Shown here: positions 1 to 6,016 of the stretch, in pieces | Layout of the letters: each line of letters begins with the position of its first letter | Position numbering within the stretch: position 1 is the first letter of the stretch | Origin: Bacillota bacterium | GTDB lineage: Bacteria; Bacillota; Sulfobacillia; Symbiobacteriales; Symbiobacteriaceae | Assembly: GCA_028287415.1 (NCBI GenBank) | Contig: JAQBPS010000346.1 | Coordinates: 1-8,224, forward strand | Length of the DNA: 8,224 bases | Reading direction: 5' to 3' | Position numbers and translations under genes: made by a program | The notes under the pieces: model-generated | The model's input: only the letters and a program-made list of their open reading frames with translations | Databases searched by the model: none | Told to the model about the DNA's origin: nothing

Positions 1-38
1 CGGCTGCTGCGGCCGTCAAGCAGCTGGGGTCGCAGTAA
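1..38 (+). CDS. 3' end of an upstream gene, probably the ABC substrate-binding protein (partial)
   Basis: Only the last 11 codons are visible, reading AAAAVKQLGSQ from position 3 and ending at a TAA at 36-38. The stop shares its last A with the ATG of the following ATPase gene (TAATG). This overlap indicates translational coupling and a real upstream gene. In NitT/TauT-type import operons the gene before the ATPase and permease is commonly the periplasmic or lipoprotein binding protein, so that is the likely identity. The visible residues are too few to prove it; another permease or a hypothetical protein is possible. Confidence 0.55.
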   Translation, partial: AAAAVKQLGSQ

Positions 39-805
39 TGCCGGCGCACATCGAGGTCCGTGGCCTGAGCCGGACCTTTCCGGCCAAGGATGGCCCGGTC
101 AAGGCCCTCGACAACATCAACCTGACCATCGAACAGGGCGAGTTCTGCGTGATCATCGGCCCGAGTGGCTGCGGCAAGACCACCCTGCTGCGGATCATGG
201 CCGGCCTGGAGCAGCAGACCACAGGCGAGGTGCTCATGCACCGGCTCGACCCGAGCCGCCCCGCGAACACGATGGTCTTTCAGGAGCAGTCGATCTTCCC
301 GTGGCTGACCGTGCGCGAGAACGTCGGCTACGGGTTGACCATGCGTGGGATCAAGGGGAAGCAGCGGGACGACATCGTCGACCACTACCTGGCCAAGACG
401 AACCTGCACAAGTTTTCCAGGGCCTACCCACACCAGCTCTCGGGCGGCATGAAGCAACGGGTGAGTGTCGCGCGCGCCTTTGCCAACGGCCCGGAGATCC
501 TGCTGATGGACGAGCCGTTCGGCGCCCTCGACGAGCAGAGCCGGGCGGTCCTCCAGGAGGAGCTGTTGCGGATCTGGAGCGAGGAGCGGCGGACTGTCGT
601 GTTCATCACCCACGGGCTCGATGAAGCCGCCGTGCTGGCTGACCGCATCGTTGTGCTGTCAGCGCACCCGGGGCGGGTGAAGGCGATTGTGCCGGTCAGC
701 CTGCCACGCCCGCGCGAGGTCTACAAGCTCCGCACCGTGCCGGAGTACGGCGACCTGGTCTATCATCTGTGGGAGCTGATCGGGGAGGAGGTGCAGGCCA
801 GGTGA
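38..805 (+). CDS. ABC transporter ATP-binding protein, NitT/TauT (SsuB/TauB-like) family
   Basis: This is the 255-aa cytoplasmic ATPase of an ABC importer, hydrolysing ATP to drive the permease encoded next door. All nucleotide-binding motifs are intact: Walker A GPSGCGKTT at residues 41-49, Q-loop Q82 in VFQEQSIFPW, signature LSGGMKQR at 134-141, Walker B ILLMDEP at 154-160 followed by FGALD, and the switch His192 in FITHGLDEA. The FPWLTVRENV stretch after the Q-loop and the FGALDEQSR region are typical of the nitrate/sulfonate/taurine branch. The ATG overlaps the upstream stop (TAATG), and the stop overlaps the GTG of the permease (GTGA), so the genes are translationally coupled. The substrate cannot be read from the ATPase; sulfonates, nitrate, bicarbonate, riboflavin or thiamine precursors are all handled by relatives. 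It is unlikely to power the peptide permeases further downstream, because those normally pair with OppD/OppF-type ATPases. Confidence 0.93.
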   Translation: MPAHIEVRGLSRTFPAKDGPVKALDNINLTIEQGEFCVIIGPSGCGKTTLLRIMAGLEQQTTGEVLMHRLDPSRPANTMVFQEQSIFPWLTVRENVGYGLTMRGIKGKQRDDIVDHYLAKTNLHKFSRAYPHQLSGGMKQRVSVARAFANGPEILLMDEPFGALDEQSRAVLQEELLRIWSEERRTVVFITHGLDEAAVLADRIVVLSAHPGRVKAIVPVSLPRPREVYKLRTVPEYGDLVYHLWELIGEEVQAR

Positions 806-1557
806 AAGCACGCGAGCGCCTGCTGTCGTTCCTCTCCCCGATCGCGCTGCTGCTGATCTGGGAGGCGCTGGTCCGCACCGCACTCCTGGATGAGCGGTTC
901 TTCCCGGCCCCGACCACGGTCATGAAGGCGCTTGGGGATCTGGCCGCCTCCGGCGACCTCTGGATCAACGTGAAGGCGAGCCTCCTGCGGATTGTCGCGG
1001 GGTTCATCATCGGCGCCGTGCCCGGTGCGGTGCTGGGCATTGCGATGGGCCTGAATCGGTGGGTGCGGGCGGTCGTCAACCCGCTGATCTCGGCGACCTA
1101 CCCGATCCCGAAGACGGCGATCTTCCCGCTGATCATGCTCTTCTTCGGCCTGGGGGAGCCCTCAAAGATCGCCCTGGTCGCCATCTCCGTCTTCTACGTG
1201 ATCCTGATCAACGCGATGGCAGGCGTGATGCAGATCGACCCCATCTACCTCGATGTGGGGCGGAATTTGAAGGTGGGCCGGCTCCAGTTCTTCCGCACGA
1301 TTGCGCTCCCGGGCGCCCTGCCGGTGTTGATGGCCGGGGTGAAGCTCGCCATGGGCGTCGCCCTGATCGTGCTGGTGATGGCGGAGATCGTCGCCCCAAA
1401 GAGCGGCATCGGCTTTCTGATCTGGCGGTCCTGGAACACCCTGGTCGTGGAGGAGATGTACGCCGGCCTGATCGTGATCTCCGTGATCGGCTTGCTGACG
1501 ACATGGCTCCTCGATGAACTGGAGCGCCTGGTGGTACCGTGGAAACGAGGCCTGTAG
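802..1557 (+). CDS. ABC transporter permease, NitT/TauT (SsuC/TauC-like) family
   Basis: This integral membrane protein is the translocation subunit partnering the ATPase at 38-805. I start it at the GTG at 802, which overlaps the ATPase stop (GTGA) and follows a GGGGAGGAGG ribosome binding site at 782-791. A GTG at 769 in the same frame would add 11 Gly-rich residues lying entirely inside the ATPase gene. The product is 251 aa, normal for the family. It has hydrophobic segments near residues 10-25, 62-84, 105-116, 124-142, 184-198 and 219-237. The FFPAPTTV motif near residue 33 and the cytoplasmic EAA loop (about 148-177, with G-x3-G-x9-P spacing around LDVGRNLKVG and ALPGALP) are hallmarks of this permease type. 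It ends the operon: a strong terminator starts 18 bp after the stop. Confidence 0.92.
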   Translation: MKARERLLSFLSPIALLLIWEALVRTALLDERFFPAPTTVMKALGDLAASGDLWINVKASLLRIVAGFIIGAVPGAVLGIAMGLNRWVRAVVNPLISATYPIPKTAIFPLIMLFFGLGEPSKIALVAISVFYVILINAMAGVMQIDPIYLDVGRNLKVGRLQFFRTIALPGALPVLMAGVKLAMGVALIVLVMAEIVAPKSGIGFLIWRSWNTLVVEEMYAGLIVISVIGLLTTWLLDELERLVVPWKRGL

Positions 1558-1575
1558 CGCCTCCAAATCAGCGAT

Positions 1576-1610
1576 GGCCGCATCCTACACCGGATGCGGT
1601 CGTTTTTTTT
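1576..1610 (+). terminator. Rho-independent terminator of the NitT/TauT-type operon
   Basis: A 10-bp stem (1576-1585 pairing with 1592-1601, one G-T wobble) closes a 6-nt loop, TACACC. It is followed one base later by eight consecutive T residues (1603-1610). It lies 18 bp after the permease stop and separates the first transport operon from the IclR-led operon. Confidence 0.93.
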
Positions 1611-1646
1611 ATGCCTGAAGGAATAGTACGTAATACCGTTGAAGTC

Positions 1647-1679
1647 CTAATATATGAACCATGTTTCTAATATAGGAAC
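1647..1679 (+). promoter_or_regulatory. Direct repeats and palindrome upstream of the IclR gene: candidate operator/promoter
   Basis: Two 13-bp copies, CTAATATATGAAC (1647-1659) and CTAATATAGGAAC (1667-1679), differ at one base and start exactly 20 bp apart, about two helical turns. The second copy lies in an imperfect 17-bp palindrome, GTTTCTAATATAGGAAC (1663-1679), with 7-bp arms carrying one mismatch. A second dyad, GAACCATGTTTC (1656-1667), lies between the copies. IclR-family proteins bind short palindromes of about 14-17 bp near their own promoters, so this is a plausible autoregulatory operator. Each repeat also holds a TAATAT that could be a -10 element. The only -35-like hexamer, TTGAAG at 1639-1644, is badly spaced for either, so I do not assign a promoter. 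The surrounding 1603-1690 is strikingly AT-rich for this window. Confidence 0.45.
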
Positions 1680-1689
1680 GGTGACGAAT

Positions 1690-2454
1690 ATGGCAAGAGC
1701 ACCGGAGACGCTCTCCACGCTGGAGAAGGGGCTGGCTGTGCTGACGGCGTTTTCGGCGGGCAGGCCCGAGTGGGGCGTGGTGGAACTGGCCCAGCATCTC
1801 AGGATCCACAAGACAACCGTGCACAAGGTGCTGGCGACCTATCAGCAGTGGGGGCTGATCCAGCAGGACCGGACGACGCGCCGCTACCGCCTCGGATTCC
1901 GCCTGCTTGAACTGGCGCAGGCCGTCTCGCCCGTGACAGGACTGCGCGACGCGGCACGCCCGGAGCTGGAGCGGCTGGTCGCCCTGAGCGGCGAGACCGC
2001 CAAGCTCTCTGTCGCCGACCAGTCCGAATCGGTGGTGATCGAAGCCGTGGAAGGGCGCGAGCAAATGCGCATGACCGGTCAGGTCGGTATGCGGAATCCG
2101 CTCTACGCCGGGGCCTCGAACAAGCTGCTGCTCGCGTACATGCCCCCGGATACCGTAGCGCGCATTGTCGCCGACACGGCCCCGCTAGAGCACCCGGCCC
2201 GGACCCAGCCGCAGCTGTTTTGGGCGGAAGTGGCGGCAATCGCCCATGCGGGCTACGCCCTGAGCAGTAGTGAAGTCGAGCGGGGCGTGACCGCCGTCAG
2301 CGCGCCGGTACGGGACGCGACAGGGCAGGTCGTGGCCAGTGTCAGTATCGTCGGCCCGTCGGCCCGCCTGCCTGAGGAGCGCATGCAGTCGCTGATAGAA
2401 CCGGTGCGGACGGCCGCAGCCGCCATTTCCGGGCGGCTGGGCTTTCAGCCATAG
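1690..2454 (+). CDS. IclR-family transcriptional regulator
   Basis: This is a 254-aa DNA-binding regulator, likely controlling its own operon of peptide uptake and hydrolysis genes. An N-terminal winged helix-turn-helix spans about residues 8-70 (TLSTLEKGLAVLTAF, then VVELAQHLRIHKTTVHKVL and a YRLGFRLLELA wing). The C-terminal effector-binding domain follows (about 80-250), with the family landmarks PLYAGASNKLLLAYMP near 137-152 and GVTAVSAPVRDATGQVVASVSI near 199-220. I choose ATG 1690 because GGTGA sits 5 bases before it. Starting at ATG 1654 would place the repeat/palindrome control region inside the gene and has a poor ribosome binding site. It is read in the same direction as the binding-protein gene with only a 42-bp gap and no terminator, so it is probably the first gene of the operon. 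The effector and whether it represses or activates cannot be told from sequence; several relatives respond to small organic acids or amino-acid-related compounds. Confidence 0.92.
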   Translation: MARAPETLSTLEKGLAVLTAFSAGRPEWGVVELAQHLRIHKTTVHKVLATYQQWGLIQQDRTTRRYRLGFRLLELAQAVSPVTGLRDAARPELERLVALSGETAKLSVADQSESVVIEAVEGREQMRMTGQVGMRNPLYAGASNKLLLAYMPPDTVARIVADTAPLEHPARTQPQLFWAEVAAIAHAGYALSSSEVERGVTAVSAPVRDATGQVVASVSIVGPSARLPEERMQSLIEPVRTAAAAISGRLGFQP

Positions 2455-2481
2455 AAGGATCCGAGCGGGAACCACACATCT

Positions 2482-2489
2482 GAGGAGGT
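2482..2489 (+). promoter_or_regulatory. Ribosome binding site that fixes a TTG start for the binding protein
   Basis: GAGGAGGT lies 7 bases upstream of TTG 2497. The in-frame ATG at 2506 would be 16 bases away, which is too far, so the TTG is the likely start. Confidence 0.8.
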
Positions 2490-2496
2490 CGCCACT

Positions 2497-4143
2497 TTGA
2501 ACGCCATGCGTCGCAAAGCCCCGGCTCTCGCCGCACTTCTGACCGCCCTGGCCCTGATCGTATCCGCCTGCGGGGGCAGCCCCAAGGACGGCGCTACTGC
2601 CGGCGGCACCGGCGGCCAGCAAGGCCAGCCCGTCAAGGGCGGAACGCTCACCGTCGCCCGCATCGAGGACACCGAGACCCTGGACCCGCAGCGCACCACC
2701 GCCGTCTCGTCGAACCACATCAACGCCATGGTCTATGACACGCTCGTTGTCCAGGACTACGACATGTCGCTGAAGCCCCACCTGGCTGAGAAGTGGGAGA
2801 TCTCCGATGACCAGAAGACCTATACCTTCCATTTAAAGCAGGGCGTGAAGTTCTGGTCGGGTAAGGACTTCAAGGCGGCCGACGCCAAGTACACCCTGGA
2901 GCGGTGGCTGGGCCTGAAGGGCTCGCCGAGCAGCTACCTGATCAAGCCGATCGACAAGGTCGAAGCCAAGGACGACTACACCGTGGTTGTCACCCTGAAG
3001 GAGCCGTACGGTCTGCTGCTGACAAACCTCGCTTCGCCGTATGCTTCCATGCTGAACAGTGAGTTCACCAAACAGCATGACGCCGACTACGGCACCAAGC
3101 CCGAGACGGTGGACGGCACCGGCCCGTTCAAGATCACCCAGTGGAGCCGCAATGACAGCCTGACGCTCGAGCGCAACGATGCGTACACCTGGGGTCCCGG
3201 GATTGTGCAGAACAAGGGCCCGGCCTACGTTGACAAGATCATCTGGAAGGTGATCCCTGAGGGGGCCACCCGCATGGCGGAGCTGGAGACCGGCAACGCC
3301 CAGTTCACGGCCGACGTTCCGGCGGTCGACGTCGCCCGTCTCAAGAGCAGCCAGTCCGTCAAGCTGGTCGAGTACAGCGACTTTAACACTGTCTTTATCG
3401 GCATGCGGACGAACAAGGCGCCGCTGGACGACATCAAGGTGCGCCAGGCGATCCAGCAGGCGATCAACAAGCAGGAGGTCGTGGACGGGGGCTTCTACGG
3501 CCTGGCCACGGAGGCGAAGAGCCCGGTCGCTCCCGGCCTCCCCGGCGCCCCGGCCGACGCGGCCCAGACGAGCTACAAGTACGACCCGGCCAAGGCCGGT
3601 CAGCTCCTCGATGAAGCGGGCTGGAAGATGGGTGCGAACGGCATCCGCGAGAAGGATGGCAAGCCGCTGAAGCTGGAGCTCTGGTATTCGAAGGGCGCCA
3701 ACATCGAGGTGGTCATCCCCATGCTCCAGGCCCAACTGAAGAAGGTCGGCATTCAGATCGACCTGAAGCAACTGGAGTGGGCCGCCTACCTTGAGGCGCT
3801 CCGTGCCGGCAAGCATGAGCTGATGTACATGTCGATCCGGTACACCACCGCCGACGGTGTGCTCTACTTCTACTTCCACTCCGGCCAGCGCCCGGCGCCC
3901 AACCGTTTCGAGTATGTGAACAAGTCCGTGGACGACCTGCTGGACAAGGCCCGCGCCAGCTCCGACGACAAGGCCCAGGCCAAGGCGTGGGAGGATGTGC
4001 AGGCCCAGGTCATGAAGGATGCGTTCTGGATCCCGATCGTCCATGAGAAGCGCGTCACCGGCGTCGCACCGACGCTCCAGGGCCTGAAGCTCCATCCGGC
4101 CAACGTGCTCTATAAGGGCCTCGATCTCTGGCTGTCGAAGTAG
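2497..4143 (+). CDS. ABC transporter substrate-binding lipoprotein, peptide family (SBP_bac_5, OppA/DppA-like)
   Basis: This extracytoplasmic receptor delivers a solute, most likely oligo- or dipeptides, to the permease pair downstream. It has 548 aa. A lipoprotein signal runs through residues 1-24 (MRRK basic patch, then a hydrophobic core), ending in lipobox VSAC with Cys25 as the lipidated residue. A flexible linker rich in Gly, Ser and Thr (about 26-47) follows. The family-5 fold then shows its usual landmarks: GGTLTVARIEDTETLDPQ near 48-65, LKPHLAEKWEISDD near 92-105, the YTFHLKQGVKFWSGKDF motif near 109-125, VDGTGPFKI near 205-213 and KVRQAIQQAINK near 314-325. Length is typical. Translation most likely starts at TTG, set by the GAGGAGGT site at 2482-2489. 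Family-5 proteins also bind nickel-chelates, glutathione or sugars, so peptide specificity rests on the neighbouring peptidase and is inference. Confidence 0.93.
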   Translation: MNAMRRKAPALAALLTALALIVSACGGSPKDGATAGGTGGQQGQPVKGGTLTVARIEDTETLDPQRTTAVSSNHINAMVYDTLVVQDYDMSLKPHLAEKWEISDDQKTYTFHLKQGVKFWSGKDFKAADAKYTLERWLGLKGSPSSYLIKPIDKVEAKDDYTVVVTLKEPYGLLLTNLASPYASMLNSEFTKQHDADYGTKPETVDGTGPFKITQWSRNDSLTLERNDAYTWGPGIVQNKGPAYVDKIIWKVIPEGATRMAELETGNAQFTADVPAVDVARLKSSQSVKLVEYSDFNTVFIGMRTNKAPLDDIKVRQAIQQAINKQEVVDGGFYGLATEAKSPVAPGLPGAPADAAQTSYKYDPAKAGQLLDEAGWKMGANGIREKDGKPLKLELWYSKGANIEVVIPMLQAQLKKVGIQIDLKQLEWAAYLEALRAGKHELMYMSIRYTTADGVLYFYFHSGQRPAPNRFEYVNKSVDDLLDKARASSDDKAQAKAWEDVQAQVMKDAFWIPIVHEKRVTGVAPTLQGLKLHPANVLYKGLDLWLSK

Positions 4144-4158
4144 AAGCGAGGTGGACCC

Positions 4159-5100
4159 ATGAGCCGATATGTCCTTCGGCGCCTCCTGCTAACGCTGCCG
4201 GTCTTCTTCGGCGTCTCGGTCCTGGTCTTCCTGATCCTGCACCTGTCGCCCGGCGACCCCGCCCTGATGATCGCCGGCGCCGATGCACCCCCGGAGACGA
4301 TCCGCGCCGTGCGTGAGGAGCTGGGCCTGGACCGACCGGTCTACGAGCAGTACGCCAGTTACGTCGGCCGGGTGCTCCATGGCGACCTGGGCCGCTCCGT
4401 CCGGTCCAAGGAGCCTGTGAGCCAGCTGGTGGCCGCCACCTTCCCCAAGACCGCCACGCTTGCCGTGGCGGCCCTGGTGATAGCCGTCCTGGTCGCCTTG
4501 CCGACCGGGATCATCGCGGCGGTGCGGCGCAACTCATGGATCGATAACGGCACCCGGCTGGCAGCTTTTCTCGGTGTCTCGATGCCCGTCTTTGCCGTGG
4601 GGCTCCTGCTCATGTGGGTGCTCTCCTACAAGCTGCGCCTGCTGCCGCTCTCCGGCTATGGCGGGCCGGTGTGGACGATCAAGGGGTTCAAGGCTGTGAT
4701 CCTGCCCGCAGTCACATCGGCCTCCTTCTCGATCGCCGTGCTGGCTCGCCTCACCCGTTCCAGCATGCTGGACGTGATCGGGCAGGACTTTATCCGCACG
4801 GCCCGGGCAAAGGGGCTGGCGGAGCGGGTGGTCGTCTACAAACACGCCCTGCGCAACGCCCTTCTGCCGGTGATCACCGTGCTCGGCGTCCAGTTCGGCG
4901 GGCTGATGGGCGGCGCGGTCGTCACCGAGACGATTTTCGCATGGCCGGGCATGGGGCGGCTGGCGCTCAACGCCATTCTCTCCCGTGACTTCCCGGTTGT
5001 GCAGGGGGTCGTGCTGCTGGTCGCGGTGATGTTCGTGGGCGTAAACCTGCTCGTTGATCTGGTCTATGGCTTCGTGGATCCCCGCATCCAGTATGACTAG
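4159..5100 (+). CDS. ABC transporter permease, peptide family (OppB/DppB-like)
   Basis: This is one of two membrane subunits of the peptide-type importer. The 313-aa protein shows the DppB/OppB layout. A first membrane helix lies at about residues 9-28, followed by the conserved HLSPGDPALM and a long external loop (REELGLDRPVYEQY near 52-65, then GDLGRSV near 75-81). Further hydrophobic segments lie near 99-121, 136-157, 182-198, 234-256 and 282-305. The cytoplasmic ATPase-contacting EAA loop is near 209-238 (FIRTARAKGL ... HALRNALLPV). The ending VDPRIQYD is characteristic of this subunit. The ATG follows an AGGTGG site at 4149-4154. It lies 15 bp after the binding-protein stop and is followed almost immediately by the OppC-like gene, so it is in the same operon. 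Confidence 0.94.
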   Translation: MSRYVLRRLLLTLPVFFGVSVLVFLILHLSPGDPALMIAGADAPPETIRAVREELGLDRPVYEQYASYVGRVLHGDLGRSVRSKEPVSQLVAATFPKTATLAVAALVIAVLVALPTGIIAAVRRNSWIDNGTRLAAFLGVSMPVFAVGLLLMWVLSYKLRLLPLSGYGGPVWTIKGFKAVILPAVTSASFSIAVLARLTRSSMLDVIGQDFIRTARAKGLAERVVVYKHALRNALLPVITVLGVQFGGLMGGAVVTETIFAWPGMGRLALNAILSRDFPVVQGVVLLVAVMFVGVNLLVDLVYGFVDPRIQYD

Positions 5101-5107
5101 GGGGTGA
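5099..5107 (+). promoter_or_regulatory. Ribosome binding site favouring a TTG start for the OppC-like gene
   Basis: AGGGGGTGA matches the 16S rRNA 3' end with one mismatch and ends 5 bases before TTG 5113. A GTG at 5104 in the same frame lies inside this site, so it is a poor start. Confidence 0.65.
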
Positions 5108-5112
5108 CCGCA

Positions 5113-6012
5113 TTGAACGCAAGCGTGAAACCGCAGCAAGCGGACCAGGCGGCCACTCCCGTGCTGAAGGAGCGAAGCCACGCGCAGGCGGTGCTGCACC
5201 GCCTGCTGCGCAACAAGGCCGCGGTCGCGGGCGGGGTCGTCGTGATCCTGCTGGTACTGGTGGCGCTCCTGGCCCCCCACCTGGCGCCGGCCGACCCACT
5301 CCTCCAGGACGTACCCGGCCGGTTCAAGCCCCCCAGCGCCGCACACTGGCTTGGTACTGACGAACTGGGGCGGGACATCCTGAGCCGGATCATCGTCGGC
5401 AGCCGGATCTCACTGCTCTCCAGCATCATCGCGGTGAGCATCAGCCTCACGGTGGGCGTGGTGGTCGGCCTGGTGGCCGGCTTCTACGCCAAGCTGGATA
5501 ACTTTCTGATGCGGCTGATCGACATTATGATGGCCTTCCCCGGCATTTTGCTGGCGATTGCGATCGTCTCTGCGCTCGGGCCCGGCCAGTTCAATGTGAT
5601 GATCGCCGTGGGCATTCAGGTCGTGCCCACCTACGCGCGCATTACCCGGTCCCAGGTGCTCTCCCTGCGGAGCCTGGACTATATCCTGGCGGCACGGTCG
5701 CAGGGCGCCGGCGACACCCGCATCATCTTCAAGCACATCCTCCCGAACTGCCTGGCCACCATCATCGTCTACACGACGCTAAATCTGGCGTCAGCGATTC
5801 TGTCGGCATCGACCCTGAGCTTTCTGGGACTCGGCGCACCGCCGCCCTCGCCGGAGTGGGGCGGCATGGTCAGCACGGCCCGCCAGTTCTTCCTCAACTA
5901 CCCGAACGTCGCCGTCTGGCCGACCCTGGCCATCTTCGTGACAGTCCTGGCCTTTAATTTTCTGGGCGACGGCCTGCGTGATGCGCTGGACCCGCGCCTG
6001 AAGGATGTGTAG
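5113..6012 (+). CDS. ABC transporter permease, peptide family (OppC/DppC-like)
   Basis: This is the second membrane subunit, forming the channel with the OppB-like protein. It has 299 aa from TTG 5113 (302 from GTG 5104, which overlaps the ribosome binding site). After a polar N-terminal tail comes the OppC N-terminal signature, LLRNKAAVAGGVVV at about residues 31-44, then the first membrane helix. The external WLGTDELGRDILSRII motif is at 79-94. More membrane segments lie near 100-124, 143-155, 161-172, 219-232 and 269-285. The EAA loop is near 189-218 (YILAARSQGAGDTRI ... HILPNCLATII). The SFLGLGAPPPSPEWG motif (236-250) and the DGLRDALDPRLKDV ending are classic for this subunit. In many peptide operons OppD and OppF ATPase genes follow; here a peptidase does. 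Confidence 0.94.
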   Translation: MNASVKPQQADQAATPVLKERSHAQAVLHRLLRNKAAVAGGVVVILLVLVALLAPHLAPADPLLQDVPGRFKPPSAAHWLGTDELGRDILSRIIVGSRISLLSSIIAVSISLTVGVVVGLVAGFYAKLDNFLMRLIDIMMAFPGILLAIAIVSALGPGQFNVMIAVGIQVVPTYARITRSQVLSLRSLDYILAARSQGAGDTRIIFKHILPNCLATIIVYTTLNLASAILSASTLSFLGLGAPPPSPEWGGMVSTARQFFLNYPNVAVWPTLAIFVTVLAFNFLGDGLRDALDPRLKDV

Positions 6013-6016
6013 ACCC

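Noticed and set aside
38..805. The ATPase as the missing energy subunit of the peptide permeases
   Set aside because: It belongs to the NitT/TauT branch, is coupled by overlap to its own permease and is cut off from the peptide operon by a strong terminator.
1654..1689. Upstream ATG extending the IclR protein by 12 residues
   Set aside because: It has a poor ribosome binding site and would place the repeat and palindrome region inside the coding sequence; the extra residues do not resemble the family N-terminus.
2833..4095. Long open frame of 420 codons on the minus strand, opposite the binding protein
   Set aside because: It mirrors the codon bias of the real gene on the + strand, has low-complexity Leu/Val/Arg/Gly-rich content and matches no family I recognise.
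4534..5346. Minus-strand open frame of 270 codons opposite the permease genes
   Set aside because: It spans the junction of two well-supported + strand permeases and is rich in His, Gln, Arg and Asp as expected for an antisense shadow.
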